Assembly: GCA_964524755.1 (NCBI GenBank)
Contig: CAZGDR010000001.1
Coordinates: forward strand, 46,294 to 110,293
From: JAQVOO01 sp964524755
GTDB lineage: Bacteria; Spirochaetota; Spirochaetia; Sphaerochaetales; Sphaerochaetaceae
Reading direction: 5' to 3'
Length of the DNA stretch: 64,000 nucleotides
Below the pieces are notes generated by a model that was not told where the DNA came from, did no database searches, and saw nothing but the letters and a program-made list of their open reading frames with translations. Within the stretch, counting starts at the first letter, position 1; every line of letters begins with the position of its first letter. Made by a program: the position numbers and the translations under genes. Positions 1-10,100 of the stretch are shown here, in pieces.

Positions 1-28
1 AAAAGATATATTTCCTCTAAATTCTCGC

Positions 29-57
29 TTGACAGTTACCTTATATATTAATATTAT
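29..57 (+). promoter_or_regulatory. sigma70-type promoter of the metal P-type ATPase gene
   Basis: A TTGACA box (29-34) and a TATTAT box (52-57) are separated by exactly 17 bases. The start codon at 100 is preceded by GAGG at 91-94. The -10 box abuts the inverted repeat at 60-79, so a repressor bound there would block initiation. Confidence 0.75.
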
Positions 58-59
58 TC

Positions 60-79
60 ATATGAATGTTTAATCATAT
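60..79. promoter_or_regulatory. candidate ArsR/SmtB-type operator
   Basis: ATATGA (60-65) and TCATAT (74-79) form a perfect inverted repeat with an 8-base spacer, just downstream of the -10 box. The core reads TGAA-N6-ATCA, one base off the TGAA-N6-TTCA core typical of SmtB/CzrA sites. A related ATATGAAT block follows at 78-85. The position fits repression of the zinc/cadmium pump; the ArsR-family gene at 46914-47249 is the candidate repressor. Binding is inferred. Confidence 0.5.
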
Positions 80-99
80 ATGAATTTATAGAGGACTCA

Positions 100-2190
100 A
101 TGACAATACGGAAGACTTATACATTACATGGAATTGATTGCGCTGGATGTGCGACCCACATTGAAGAGGCGGTGGGAAAAATCGAAGGCGTCCAATCATC
201 ACGCATCAATCTCCTTAACCACAAAATTGAAATTGTTGCTCAAAACTCCGTTCAGAATGATCTTGATACACACCTTAAAGAAGCTATTCACAAGACAGAT
301 CCAACCGTAACGGCCACTTTAGATACACAAAAACCTTCCCCGTCAATCACCCCTGATTGGCCTAGGTTTGTCCGTATCCCCGCGCGTATCCTTTTATCAT
401 TAGTAGCTTTATTTTTTGCAATCACTACGAATAACCCAACCTTAAGTTCCATCTTGTTTGTGATCGCCTATCTGATCAGTGGCTACGATATTGTCTTGCG
501 GGCTGTTAAAAACATATTCCGAGGCAAAGTATTTGACGAGAATTTCCTCATGACGATTGCTACGATTGGAGCTTTTGCCATTGGGCAATACTCAGAAGCT
601 GTCGCTGTGATGGCTTTTTATCAAGTTGGAGAATACTTCCAAGAGATTGCCGTACACCGCTCTCGGACTTCAATCAGCAACTTAATGGATATTAAACCTC
701 TTAAAGCTACCGTACTGCGTGCAGGAGTACAGGTAGATATTACTCCCGAAGAAATTGCAGTAGGTGAAACGATTATCATTCGACCTGGTGAAAAGATCCC
801 CGTCGATGCGGTGGTCACCGCAGGATCTTCCCTTATCGATACGAAAGCCCTTACCGGCGAGTCTTTACCACAACCCGTAAATCCAGGCGACGCGCTCATC
901 AGTGGCTCTATCAATGGATTAGGGGTGTTACACGGTCAAGCCACGGCTAGTTATCAAGATTCAACGGTTGCTACTATTTTACGTTTAGTTGAAGAGTCCG
1001 GATTACGCAAAACACAATCCGAACGTTTTATTACCCAGTTCGCCCGTTACTATACCCCAATTGTGGTTCTCTTAGCCGCTCTTATAGCTTTCATTCCTCC
1101 TCTTTTTTCCCCTTTGCCCTTCTCAGACTGGCTCTACCGAGCGCTTGTTTTCTTAGTAATTTCATGTCCCTGTGCTTTAGTTATCTCAGTGCCCCTAGGC
1201 TTTTTTGCCGGTATTGGAGGATTAGCTAAAATGGGAGTTCTTGTTAAGGGGAGTAACTATGTGCAAACCTTAGCCAAGACAAAGACCATCGTATTCGATA
1301 AAACTGGAACCCTTACAGAAGGTCAGTTTGCCTATGTTGGCATGGAGGTATTAGCAGAATCACCTTTGCCAGAAGAGACTCTTCTCGCCTACGCTGCCAG
1401 TATTGAGTCCAACTCTACTCACCCAATTGCTAAGGCAATAACAGCAGCGTATAACGGCCCTCACCTACCAGCCTCTGACGTGACTGAAGTGCCAGGAAAA
1501 GGCATTGAGGGGATGATAAATCAACATCGCATCCAGGTTGGCAGTGCCCACCATATCACGGGAAAGGAATCTGAATCTGAACTTGTTATAGCCGTTGACG
1601 GTGTTGTTGCGGCAAGATTGCGTGTAAGGGATACGGTGAAGCAAGAGAGCAGAGCAACGATACAACAGCTTAAAAACAGTGGTGTCAATACCATTGTTAT
1701 GCTCTCAGGTGATGCTAAACGCACCGTCCAAGAAACTGCAGAAGAGATAGGAATTACCGAATACTATGCACAATTATTACCCCAGGATAAGGTTGATCAC
1801 CTAGAACGGTTACTACGGGAGAAACCTAAAAACTCTAGTTTAGTGTTCGTGGGAGATGGAATAAATGATGCTCCAGTTTTGGCTCGAGCAGATATTGGCA
1901 TCTCCATGGGGTCGATGGGTTCCGATGCTGCTATTGAGGCTTCAGATATTGTAATCATGCAGGATGATCTATCCCGCATCCCTCTCGCTATCCAAAGTGC
2001 GAAAAGAACCGTACATATTGTTACTCAAAACATAGTTTTTGCATTAGCTATTAAATTGATTATTATGGGGCTTGGAGCTGTAGGTCTGGCTTCTATGTGG
2101 ATGGCTGTCTTTGCCGATACAGGGGTAGCGCTCTTGGCTGTATTGAATTCTCTGCGTGCTATGAAACAATATAAGACTCTACATCTTTAA
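100..2190 (+). CDS. zntA: P1B-type heavy-metal ATPase (Zn/Cd/Co exporter, ZntA/CadA-like)
   Basis: Inner-membrane pump that exports Zn(II), Cd(II) or related divalent ions using ATP. The 696-residue protein has an N-terminal metal-binding domain with GIDCAGC near residue 12, an actuator domain with TGES, the membrane CPC motif (SCPCAL near residue 360) that marks P1B pumps, the phosphorylated DKTGT and a GDGIND hinge. The CPC form plus a single GxxCxxC domain suits Zn/Cd/Co better than Cu, but substrate cannot be fixed from sequence alone. The ATG start has GAGG 5 bases upstream. It stands alone behind an operator-like palindrome, and EF-G follows after 64 bases. Confidence 0.9.
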   Translation: MTIRKTYTLHGIDCAGCATHIEEAVGKIEGVQSSRINLLNHKIEIVAQNSVQNDLDTHLKEAIHKTDPTVTATLDTQKPSPSITPDWPRFVRIPARILLSLVALFFAITTNNPTLSSILFVIAYLISGYDIVLRAVKNIFRGKVFDENFLMTIATIGAFAIGQYSEAVAVMAFYQVGEYFQEIAVHRSRTSISNLMDIKPLKATVLRAGVQVDITPEEIAVGETIIIRPGEKIPVDAVVTAGSSLIDTKALTGESLPQPVNPGDALISGSINGLGVLHGQATASYQDSTVATILRLVEESGLRKTQSERFITQFARYYTPIVVLLAALIAFIPPLFSPLPFSDWLYRALVFLVISCPCALVISVPLGFFAGIGGLAKMGVLVKGSNYVQTLAKTKTIVFDKTGTLTEGQFAYVGMEVLAESPLPEETLLAYAASIESNSTHPIAKAITAAYNGPHLPASDVTEVPGKGIEGMINQHRIQVGSAHHITGKESESELVIAVDGVVAARLRVRDTVKQESRATIQQLKNSGVNTIVMLSGDAKRTVQETAEEIGITEYYAQLLPQDKVDHLERLLREKPKNSSLVFVGDGINDAPVLARADIGISMGSMGSDAAIEASDIVIMQDDLSRIPLAIQSAKRTVHIVTQNIVFALAIKLIIMGLGAVGLASMWMAVFADTGVALLAVLNSLRAMKQYKTLHL

Positions 2191-2254
2191 GCGAGCCCAT
2201 TTTTATGATACATTGTATCCTTGAAATGATGTTAACAATACGAGGTTTAAACTA

Positions 2255-4285
2255 ATGGATGACACGTGTATACGCAATATTGGAATCATGGCTCATATCG
2301 ATGCTGGCAAAACGACCACCACTGAACGGATTCTTTTCTATACTGGGGAAAATCACCGTATAGGAGAGGTTGATGATGGTGAAGCCTCCATGGATTTTAT
2401 GGAGCAAGAGCAGGATCGGGGAATTACCATCTCCTCAGCCGCAACCACGTGCTTCTGGAAGGATCACAAGATTAATATTATTGATACCCCTGGACATGTA
2501 GACTTTACCGCTGAGGTCGAGCGCTCTCTACGGGTTCTCGATAGCGCTGTAGCAGTAATCTGTGGAGTAAGTGGTGTAGAGCCCCAAACCGAAACAGTCT
2601 GGCGCCAAGCAGATAATTACAAAGTTCCAAGAATTATTTTTATTAATAAAATGGATCGCTTGGGAGCTAACTTTTATCAGGTTATGCAAGATTTAGAAGA
2701 TAAATTTAAGATTCATGCGGTCCCCCTCTACCTCCCTGTAGGTTCAGAGTCTGATTTTAATGGAATTATAGATGTGTTGGCTAATACGTGGATTACATTT
2801 GAAGAGACCAGTTTTGGTAGCACCATGTCTACACACCCTGTCCCAGAAGATTTGGTAAAGATAACCGCAGAATGGAATGAAAAACTTATCGATGCAGTGG
2901 CTTCATATTCAGATAAAATTACTGAACTCTATTTTTCAGGAGAGGAAATTCCCCGAGACCTCATCATTGAAACCTTACGTAAATGTACCATTGATCGCAC
3001 ATTGGTTCCTGTTTTTGTGGGGGCAGCATTAAAGAATATCGGGGTACAACCACTGCTGGATGGAATTGTGGAATTGCTTCCTTCGCCTTTGGATGTTCCA
3101 CCCATGAAAGGTATCTCAGTGAAACAAGGAACAGAGATTATGGTCAAACATGATCCTGAAGGACCTCCTCTCGCCCTTATTTTTAAAATTACCCACGACC
3201 GTGAAACTGGACCACTCAGTTTTATTCGTGTCTACTCGGGAGTTATTAAAAAAGGGACAGCGATACTGAACATCACCAAGAAGAAACGGGAACGGATAAA
3301 CCGCTTGTTTCGGATGCATGCAGGTCGCCCAGAACCTGTTGACCTATTAGCCGCGGGTGATATTGGGGTGATTATTGGTTTTAAAAATGCCCAAACAGGA
3401 GATACTATAGGGAGTGAAGGTGTACAGATTCTTCTTGAAGAGATGCATTTCCCTGAACCTGTTATCTCAGTGGCAATTGAGCCAAAAACATTAAGTGATC
3501 AAGAAAAATTGAAAAGCTCTCTACAAATTCTAATGCAGGAAGATCCCACTTTTTCTTGGAAAGAAAACAGTGATACTGGGCAGTTGATTATCTCAGGCAT
3601 GGGAGAATTGCATCTGGATGTTCTCGTTACGCGCTTAACCAAAGAGATGAAAGTAGACGCACGGGTTGGAGCACCTCAAGTAACCTATCGAGAATCAATC
3701 TCACAAGAAGTCACTGAAACTGAACAGTTTAGCAAAATATTAGCGGGCAAAGAAAATACCGCTACGGTTACACTGACTATCAAACCATTGCCGACTGGTA
3801 GCGGAGTGAAATTCACTTCTAAAGTTTCCCCCAAAAACATCCCTTCTGAAATGTTTGAAGCTATTGAGCGTGGTGTTGATAACTCGATCCGTGGTGGAAT
3901 TAGATTTGGGTATGAAATAGTTGATATAGAGACAGTATTGGAGTCAGTTACTTATAACGAATTCTCTTCTACTACCTTTGCCTTTGAAGCAGCGACTGCT
4001 TTATGTTTTGAAGCTGCCTGTAGGGATGCGATGCCGATCTTGCTGGAACCAATTATGAAGGTCGATATCACTGTCCCCTCTCAGTATGTTGGGGAGGTTA
4101 TGGGAAGTCTCACTGCTCGAGGTGGGTTGATTAACAGCTTAGAAAGCCGTGCCACAGCCGATTATATAAAGGCTAAAGCTCCGTTAGCACAATTATTCGG
4201 GTATTCCACCGTATTACGCTCTTCTACCCAAGGAAGAGGGACTTTTACGATGGAATTCTCCCATTTTGCCCAAAAAACACAGTGA
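2255..4285 (+). CDS. fusA: translation elongation factor G
   Basis: Ribosomal translocase GTPase. The 676-residue protein has all canonical G motifs: AHIDAGKTT (G1), RGITI in switch I (G2), DTPGHVDF with the catalytic histidine (G3) and NKMDR (G4), followed by domains II-V of normal length. GAGG lies 9 bases before ATG. Spirochaetes commonly encode two EF-Gs with divided translocation and recycling roles (spdEFG1 and spdEFG2); which of the two this is cannot be decided here. It is followed directly by an EF-G-like paralogue with a degenerate G3 motif. Confidence 0.9.
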   Translation: MDDTCIRNIGIMAHIDAGKTTTTERILFYTGENHRIGEVDDGEASMDFMEQEQDRGITISSAATTCFWKDHKINIIDTPGHVDFTAEVERSLRVLDSAVAVICGVSGVEPQTETVWRQADNYKVPRIIFINKMDRLGANFYQVMQDLEDKFKIHAVPLYLPVGSESDFNGIIDVLANTWITFEETSFGSTMSTHPVPEDLVKITAEWNEKLIDAVASYSDKITELYFSGEEIPRDLIIETLRKCTIDRTLVPVFVGAALKNIGVQPLLDGIVELLPSPLDVPPMKGISVKQGTEIMVKHDPEGPPLALIFKITHDRETGPLSFIRVYSGVIKKGTAILNITKKKRERINRLFRMHAGRPEPVDLLAAGDIGVIIGFKNAQTGDTIGSEGVQILLEEMHFPEPVISVAIEPKTLSDQEKLKSSLQILMQEDPTFSWKENSDTGQLIISGMGELHLDVLVTRLTKEMKVDARVGAPQVTYRESISQEVTETEQFSKILAGKENTATVTLTIKPLPTGSGVKFTSKVSPKNIPSEMFEAIERGVDNSIRGGIRFGYEIVDIETVLESVTYNEFSSTTFAFEAATALCFEAACRDAMPILLEPIMKVDITVPSQYVGEVMGSLTARGGLINSLESRATADYIKAKAPLAQLFGYSTVLRSSTQGRGTFTMEFSHFAQKTQ

Positions 4286-4368
4286 AATAGATAAATAGTT
4301 TGACAGAATGGCAGTATCGCCTTACCATGTTCCTTGAGTATTAACCGATGCTCTCTATAGGAGGACAT

Positions 4369-6444
4369 ATGAGCGTATCCACTACTGATTTAAGGAACAT
4401 TGCTATCGTAGGCCACAACGGTACCGGGAAAACCTCATTACTGGAACAAATTCTGTTTCAATGTGGTGTGATTTCCCGGGTAGAATCAATTGATTCAGGT
4501 AAGACTGTCAGTGACTATACTGAAGAAGAAATTTCTAAACTTATTTCTATTCATACCGCAATGGCGCAGGTTACCTGTGAAGAAAAGATGATGACTTTTC
4601 TTGACACACCTGGTACAGCTGGCTTCATTGGTGAAGTTATCAGCGCATTTCGTTCTTGTGAAAGTGCACTGGTAACTGTTGATGCACGGGATGGAGCCCA
4701 GATTGAAACGATTAAACTATGGAAAAAGTTAAACGATCGAAATAAGCCACGTGCTGTATTTATTAATAAGATTGATCGTGACCGAGCCGATTTCTTTACG
4801 GCCTTCAATCATTTAAAAGAACAATTACTAGCCACGTATGTTCCCATCACGATTCCTATGGGTTCTGGAGAAGATTACAAGGGTATTATTAATCTTATTG
4901 ATAATACTGCTCACTTTTACGCTTCCGGTGAAAAAGAAGTTATTGGGGAGATCCCAGAAGAGTATGCCGCACTCGTTGAAGAGTATGGTTTGATGTTGAT
5001 TGAAGCTGCTGCCGAAGGAGCAGATGATCTTATTGAAAAATACTTTGATGTCGGTACTTTAGAACCTGATGATATTCGTCGAGGTCTCAGAGAAGGACTC
5101 AATGAAAACCGTATCGTCCCTGTTTTTGCCGGAAGTGCTCTATTAGGTTCCGGTATCCTCAGCCTCCTCACCTTCATTAGAAATAACTTTCCCTCACCAA
5201 AAGGGAAGGTAGATTTCATTCTTAAAGGAGAGGAAGAGGCCGATATTGCTATCGATCTTGAAGCTACTCCTGCAGCATATGTCTTTAAAACCACTATTGA
5301 TCAATTCTCGGGAAAACTTGCCTATATTAAAGTTGTCCAAGGAACTATTGCCGGGGATACTGAACTCATCAACCCTGAGTTAGGTAAAAAAGAACGCCCT
5401 GGTAAAGTGTATCGGATGCTTGGAAAGAAATTGATCGAAGTCGATGCCCTTGAAGCCGGAGACATTGGAGTCATTGCCAAAAGTAATATTACGTATACTA
5501 ATGCTACATTGGTAGCAAGTGATACTGGTTTCGTATTTTCACCTTTACGGTTCCCTTCCCCCATTTATTCTTTGGCTATCTACGCCGGTGATAAAAAATC
5601 TGAAGATAAGATGAATGAAGCTCTCAGTAAGATCACTGAAGAAGACTTAACCTTTAGAAGATTTTATAACGATGAGACGAAACAATCGACCGTTAGTGGA
5701 ATGGGTGAACTCCACCTCAACATGATTCTCGATAAAGTGAGAGATAAACAAAAAATAACCATACATACCAAATTACCTAAAATTGCCTATCGTGAAACCA
5801 TCAATAAAAAATCAGGGCTTGTTGATTATGCCCACAAAAAACAATCGGGTGGACATGGGCAGTATGGTAAAGTCGTCATTGAAATCGAACCCTTAGAACG
5901 AGGTGAGCAATTTACCTTTACCAATGCTATTAAAGGTGGTGCTGTCTCTAAAGGCTATATGCCGGGGATAGAGAAAGGGTTACAAGATGCCATGCTTGAG
6001 GGCTATCTAGCAGGTTATCCCCTTGTTGATATCGGGGTTACCTTAGTCGATGGAAAAGAACATACCGTTGACTCATCGGAAATGGCCTTCAGATTAGCTG
6101 CCAAGGGTGCTATGAAAGCAGCTATTGGAAAAGCTAATCCTCTCTTACTTGAACCGTTCATGAAGCTTGCTGTCTATATCGAAGATCAATACCTTGGAGA
6201 TATTCTCAGTGATTTAAGTGGTAAACGTGGCCGTGTGCTTGGTCAGGATGATATGGGGGGTGGTATTCAGGTTGTTAAGGCTGAGGTTCCACAAGCTGAA
6301 ATGCTCAACTACGCCATCGATCTTAAATCGATGACAAGTGGTACCGGCTCATTTGAAATTGAGTTTGACCATTATGAAACGATCAGTGGCCGAATTGCAG
6401 ATGATGTAATTAAAGCTGCAAAAAGTGAAGACGAAGAAGATTAA
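4369..6444 (+). CDS. EF-G-like GTPase (Thermus EF-G-2 type paralogue)
   Basis: A full-length EF-G family protein (691 residues from this start) with five-domain architecture and an intact P-loop (GHNGTGKT) and NKIDR. The G3 motif reads DTPGTAGF, so the histidine that activates water in EF-G and EF-Tu is replaced by threonine, and switch I lacks the RGITI signature. This places it with the EF-G-like group exemplified by Thermus EF-G-2, whose role is unclear, rather than with the translocase. An AGGAGG at 4359-4364 supports ATG at 4369 over the in-frame ATG at 4348. It probably shares a transcript with fusA and ends at a strong terminator. Confidence 0.85.
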   Translation: MSVSTTDLRNIAIVGHNGTGKTSLLEQILFQCGVISRVESIDSGKTVSDYTEEEISKLISIHTAMAQVTCEEKMMTFLDTPGTAGFIGEVISAFRSCESALVTVDARDGAQIETIKLWKKLNDRNKPRAVFINKIDRDRADFFTAFNHLKEQLLATYVPITIPMGSGEDYKGIINLIDNTAHFYASGEKEVIGEIPEEYAALVEEYGLMLIEAAAEGADDLIEKYFDVGTLEPDDIRRGLREGLNENRIVPVFAGSALLGSGILSLLTFIRNNFPSPKGKVDFILKGEEEADIAIDLEATPAAYVFKTTIDQFSGKLAYIKVVQGTIAGDTELINPELGKKERPGKVYRMLGKKLIEVDALEAGDIGVIAKSNITYTNATLVASDTGFVFSPLRFPSPIYSLAIYAGDKKSEDKMNEALSKITEEDLTFRRFYNDETKQSTVSGMGELHLNMILDKVRDKQKITIHTKLPKIAYRETINKKSGLVDYAHKKQSGGHGQYGKVVIEIEPLERGEQFTFTNAIKGGAVSKGYMPGIEKGLQDAMLEGYLAGYPLVDIGVTLVDGKEHTVDSSEMAFRLAAKGAMKAAIGKANPLLLEPFMKLAVYIEDQYLGDILSDLSGKRGRVLGQDDMGGGIQVVKAEVPQAEMLNYAIDLKSMTSGTGSFEIEFDHYETISGRIADDVIKAAKSEDEED

Positions 6445-6448
6445 GCTA

Positions 6449-6475
6449 AAAGCCGGGGTTACTCCCGGCTTTTTT
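6449..6475. terminator. bidirectional Rho-independent terminator
   Basis: AGCCGGG (6451-6457) pairs perfectly with CCCGGCT (6464-6470), followed by a run of Ts on the plus strand and preceded by As that give a T run on the minus strand. It sits between the convergent EF-G-like and trmB genes and overlaps the last codons of trmB. Confidence 0.9.
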
Positions 6476-7172
6476 CTACCCATATCTCATTGATAATATG
6501 CTTTTTATCTAACCCTTTTCTCTCAAAATTAGTAGTTGGTCGCCACGAGTGTCTCGGTGCAAATCCTCCATGGGGATTAACAAGTGTAGAGACAGAGGCA
6601 AAGGTATCAAGCATTTGATAAGCATACTCTTCCCAATCAGTTACACAATAGACATACCCCCCTGGAGCTAGTTTACGAGCTAACAATTGGGCAAATTCAG
6701 CTTGAATTAACCGTCGTTTGTGATGTTTCTTTTTGGGCCATGGGTCGGGAAAGAAGATATGAAAACCAGAGATGCTAGTATCTTTAATCATGGTTTGTAA
6801 CACTTCAACGGCATCAAAACGGATAAGTCTAATATTTTGAATCTCTTTTCGTCCCACTTTTGAGAGTAATTTAGTAAAACCATTGATAAATACCTCAATA
6901 GCTACAAAATTAGTCAGTGGCATCTGTGAGGCAATTCGTTCTGTAGAGTGCCCCATACCAAACCCTATTTCCATGATCACAGGGTTCTGATTACCAAAAA
7001 CCTGTGAGAAATCAAGTTCCTCTTCTGAAAAGGGGAGTACATATTGATCTGAATAGAGGTCTAAAGCCTCTTTTTGCACAGGTGTGAGCCGTGAGCGTCG
7101 TAACACAAAGCTTTTAATTTTTCGTCTACCATCTTCGGATACACTATCTACCCTAGGCAATAATAAGGCCAT
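6459..7172 (-). CDS. trmB: tRNA (guanine-N7-)-methyltransferase
   Basis: Makes m7G46 in tRNA using S-adenosylmethionine. The 237-residue protein shows the SAM-binding MEIGFGMGHS motif near residue 70 and the family signature FPDPWPKKKHHKRR near residue 145. GGGGAG lies just upstream of the ATG. It follows mfd by 12 bases on the same strand, so the two probably form an operon. Confidence 0.93.
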   Translation of the reverse strand: MALLLPRVDSVSEDGRRKIKSFVLRRSRLTPVQKEALDLYSDQYVLPFSEEELDFSQVFGNQNPVIMEIGFGMGHSTERIASQMPLTNFVAIEVFINGFTKLLSKVGRKEIQNIRLIRFDAVEVLQTMIKDTSISGFHIFFPDPWPKKKHHKRRLIQAEFAQLLARKLAPGGYVYCVTDWEEYAYQMLDTFASVSTLVNPHGGFAPRHSWRPTTNFERKGLDKKHIINEIWVEKSRE

Positions 7173-7184
7173 ACCAGTCTCCCC

Positions 7185-10100
7185 TTAGGCTAATCTTTGC
7201 AACGTTTCTAAAATAAATAACGATTTGTCTTTTAAAGAAACAGCATCAGTACGTAGCGTTACCACATTCATCTGCCTTTGGTCAATTCCTACTTTTCCAT
7301 TACCTAGCCGAATGAGTTCCATCAGTTTATCTATGGCAATATGTTTAACCTTAGAAAACTCAATGGTTACCAGACCGTTGCGTTCTTTTAGATGATTAAT
7401 AAAGAGTTTGCGACATACTATTTTAAGTTCAGCTATGTATAATAAATTAACCACCACTTCGGGCATGGCTCCAAACCTATCATCCATCTCTGCTGTTAAA
7501 GCCTGTAACTCGACATCGGTCGTGATCGAAGCCAACTTTTTGTAAATTTCAAATTTAACTGAGGGTTCGCTAATATAAGAATCGGGGATAAATCCCGAAT
7601 AATCGAGTTCCAGAAACACTTCCTGCGATTCTTCAATCGAGCCATCTTTGAGTAGTTCAGCAATAGTTTCATCTAAAATTCGCAAGTACATATCGAGACC
7701 TACGGAAGCTAATTGGCCACTTTGTTCGCGTCCTAATAAATTCCCCGTACCTCGAATTTCCATATCTTTCATCGCAATTTTAAAACCACTTCCCAATTGC
7801 GTATGCTCAGAAATAACCTTTAACCGTTTTACAGCTAACTCACTGATAACACTCTGCGCCGGATAAAATAGATAGGCAAACGCATCTTGATCACTTCTCC
7901 CTACCCGCCCCCGCAGTTGATAGAGTTGAGATATTCCATACCGGTCCGCCCGGTCAATGATAATGGTATTCACGTTGGGGATATCAATCCCGTTTTCAAT
8001 CAAAGAGGTGGAGACTAAAACCTGAATACCCTGATGGATAAACCGACGCATCACATCTTCTATGGCAAGAGCATCCATTTGTCCATGAATTGACTCTATA
8101 AAGAGTTCTGGTAATTCTTTAGAGAGCATTTGCACTACTTCTTCGAGCGTATTAATACGGTTATGGAGGTAGAATACCTGTCCTCCCCGCTCTATTTCAA
8201 ACCTGATAGCTGAAACAATAGTTTTAAGATCAAATTCCTTTATTACCGTTTTTATAGGTCGGCGTTGAATAGGGGGTGTTGTGAGCAAAGACATGTCACG
8301 AATTTTGAGCAACGACATATAGAGGGTCCTTGGAATGGGGGTAGCCGAAAGAGCTAAACTATCAATATTGGATTTCAACTCTTTCACTTTCTCTTTATCT
8401 TTTACCCCAAAACGCTGTTCTTCATCGATAATAAGTAGTCCTAAATCTTTAAATACAACATCCTTTTGTAAAAGTCGATGGGTTCCCACGAGGATATCGA
8501 CCTCACCCTGTTTTAAGCGTTGAATAATCGCTCTTTGCTTTTTTTTGGAAACCATGCGCGAGATAACTTCAACCTTAACGGGGAAATGACCAAGTCGTTC
8601 TATTAACGTGTCGTAATGTTGTTCAGCCAGAATCGTCGTTGGAGCTAAGAAGGCTACCTGCTTACCTGCCATGACTGCTTTAAAGGCTGCACGCAGGGCA
8701 ATCTCGGTCTTACCATATCCAACATCCCCGCATACGAGACGGTCCATGACGGTAGGACTTTCCATATCGGCTTTGATATCTTCTATGCAAGTAAGTTGGT
8801 CTTCTGTTTCATCAAAAGGAAAAGAAGCTTCAAACTCTAGCTGCCAGTCCGTGTCTTTAGGGAAGGGAAATCCTGTACTACTTTTTCGCCGCGCATAGAG
8901 ATCGATAAGACGAGAGGCTAGCTGTTCAGCCGATTTACGGGCTTTTGCTTTTTTAGTTTCCCACCCTTGCCCGCCGAGTTTATCGAGGCGAGGCACTCCT
9001 CCTGCGCTACCAATGTAGCGTTGGATGAGATTGGCTTGTTCGATCGGGACAAAGAGAATTTCTTTATCGGCATAGGCAATTTTAATGTAATCCCGTTCCC
9101 TTCCAGACATCGAGATACGATCTATTTTAAGAAATTGGCCTACCCCGTAATTTACATGAACGACATAATCTCCCTCTTGTAAATCAACAAAGGAGTCTAA
9201 TGGTGAAGATTGGACTTTGTGGAGTGCCTTTACTACCTGTTTACGCCGTCCAAAGATTTCATGGTCACAAATGGCCACCAATTTCTGGTTGACGATTGAA
9301 AACCCACCACTAATTTCCAAATCGAGAATACTTACCGAAGGGAACTGATTGAGCATGCTGCGCAATCGTTTCTGTTGTAAAGAAGATCCAGTATAAATCA
9401 CCACTGTATAGCCGTTGCTGATAAATTGAGCTAAGGACTCTTTGAACATAATGAAATTGCCAAAGTATGAGCGTGGACCATCAATGTCGTACGAGAAAGT
9501 ATTAGCTTGCTGTCCTCGTACCTCCAAGAGTACTGTTGATGCTTGCCACGTTTCAAAGAAATGAGAGTAATCAAAGAGCAGTTCACCTGGCTTGGTAGAC
9601 TCTCGGTCTTTAAGGAAGGCATCCCGATAGAGCGTTTTAGCCTCTACCATGAGGGAATGAAACGAGGTCTCCAGACGTTCTTTCCCTAAGAACACCATGT
9701 AATCGTCGCTAGTGAGATAGGACTCTATAGTGGTGGTTTCAATCGTTGGTGTTTCAGGTAGTATAGTGAGCGAGATATGACCTAAGGTTTTTACCGTATC
9801 TTGTGTTAGAGGATCAAAATAGGTAATTTTCTCGATCCTGTCCCAATCGGCATAAATTCGTACGGGGTAGCGAGAATCGTGAGGAAAAAAGTCAACAACC
9901 TCTCCATGCACTGAGAACTCTCCCACCATCGTAGTGCTGGGGGAGCGAAAATAGCCCCCATCACTTAATTCTTGAGCAATTTTGGTTGATTCAAAAGGAT
10001 CCCCTACGCGCAACTTCATCTCGGTACTGCGAAGAGAATCTAAAGAGATGACAGGAGAAACAAAGGCTCGTAAGTGGGTTACTACCATCCGTTTTGGATG

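Noticed and set aside
4917..5294. Open frame of 125 codons on the minus strand
   Set aside because: Shadow of the EF-G-like gene; serine/proline-rich composition arises from reading acidic codons backwards.
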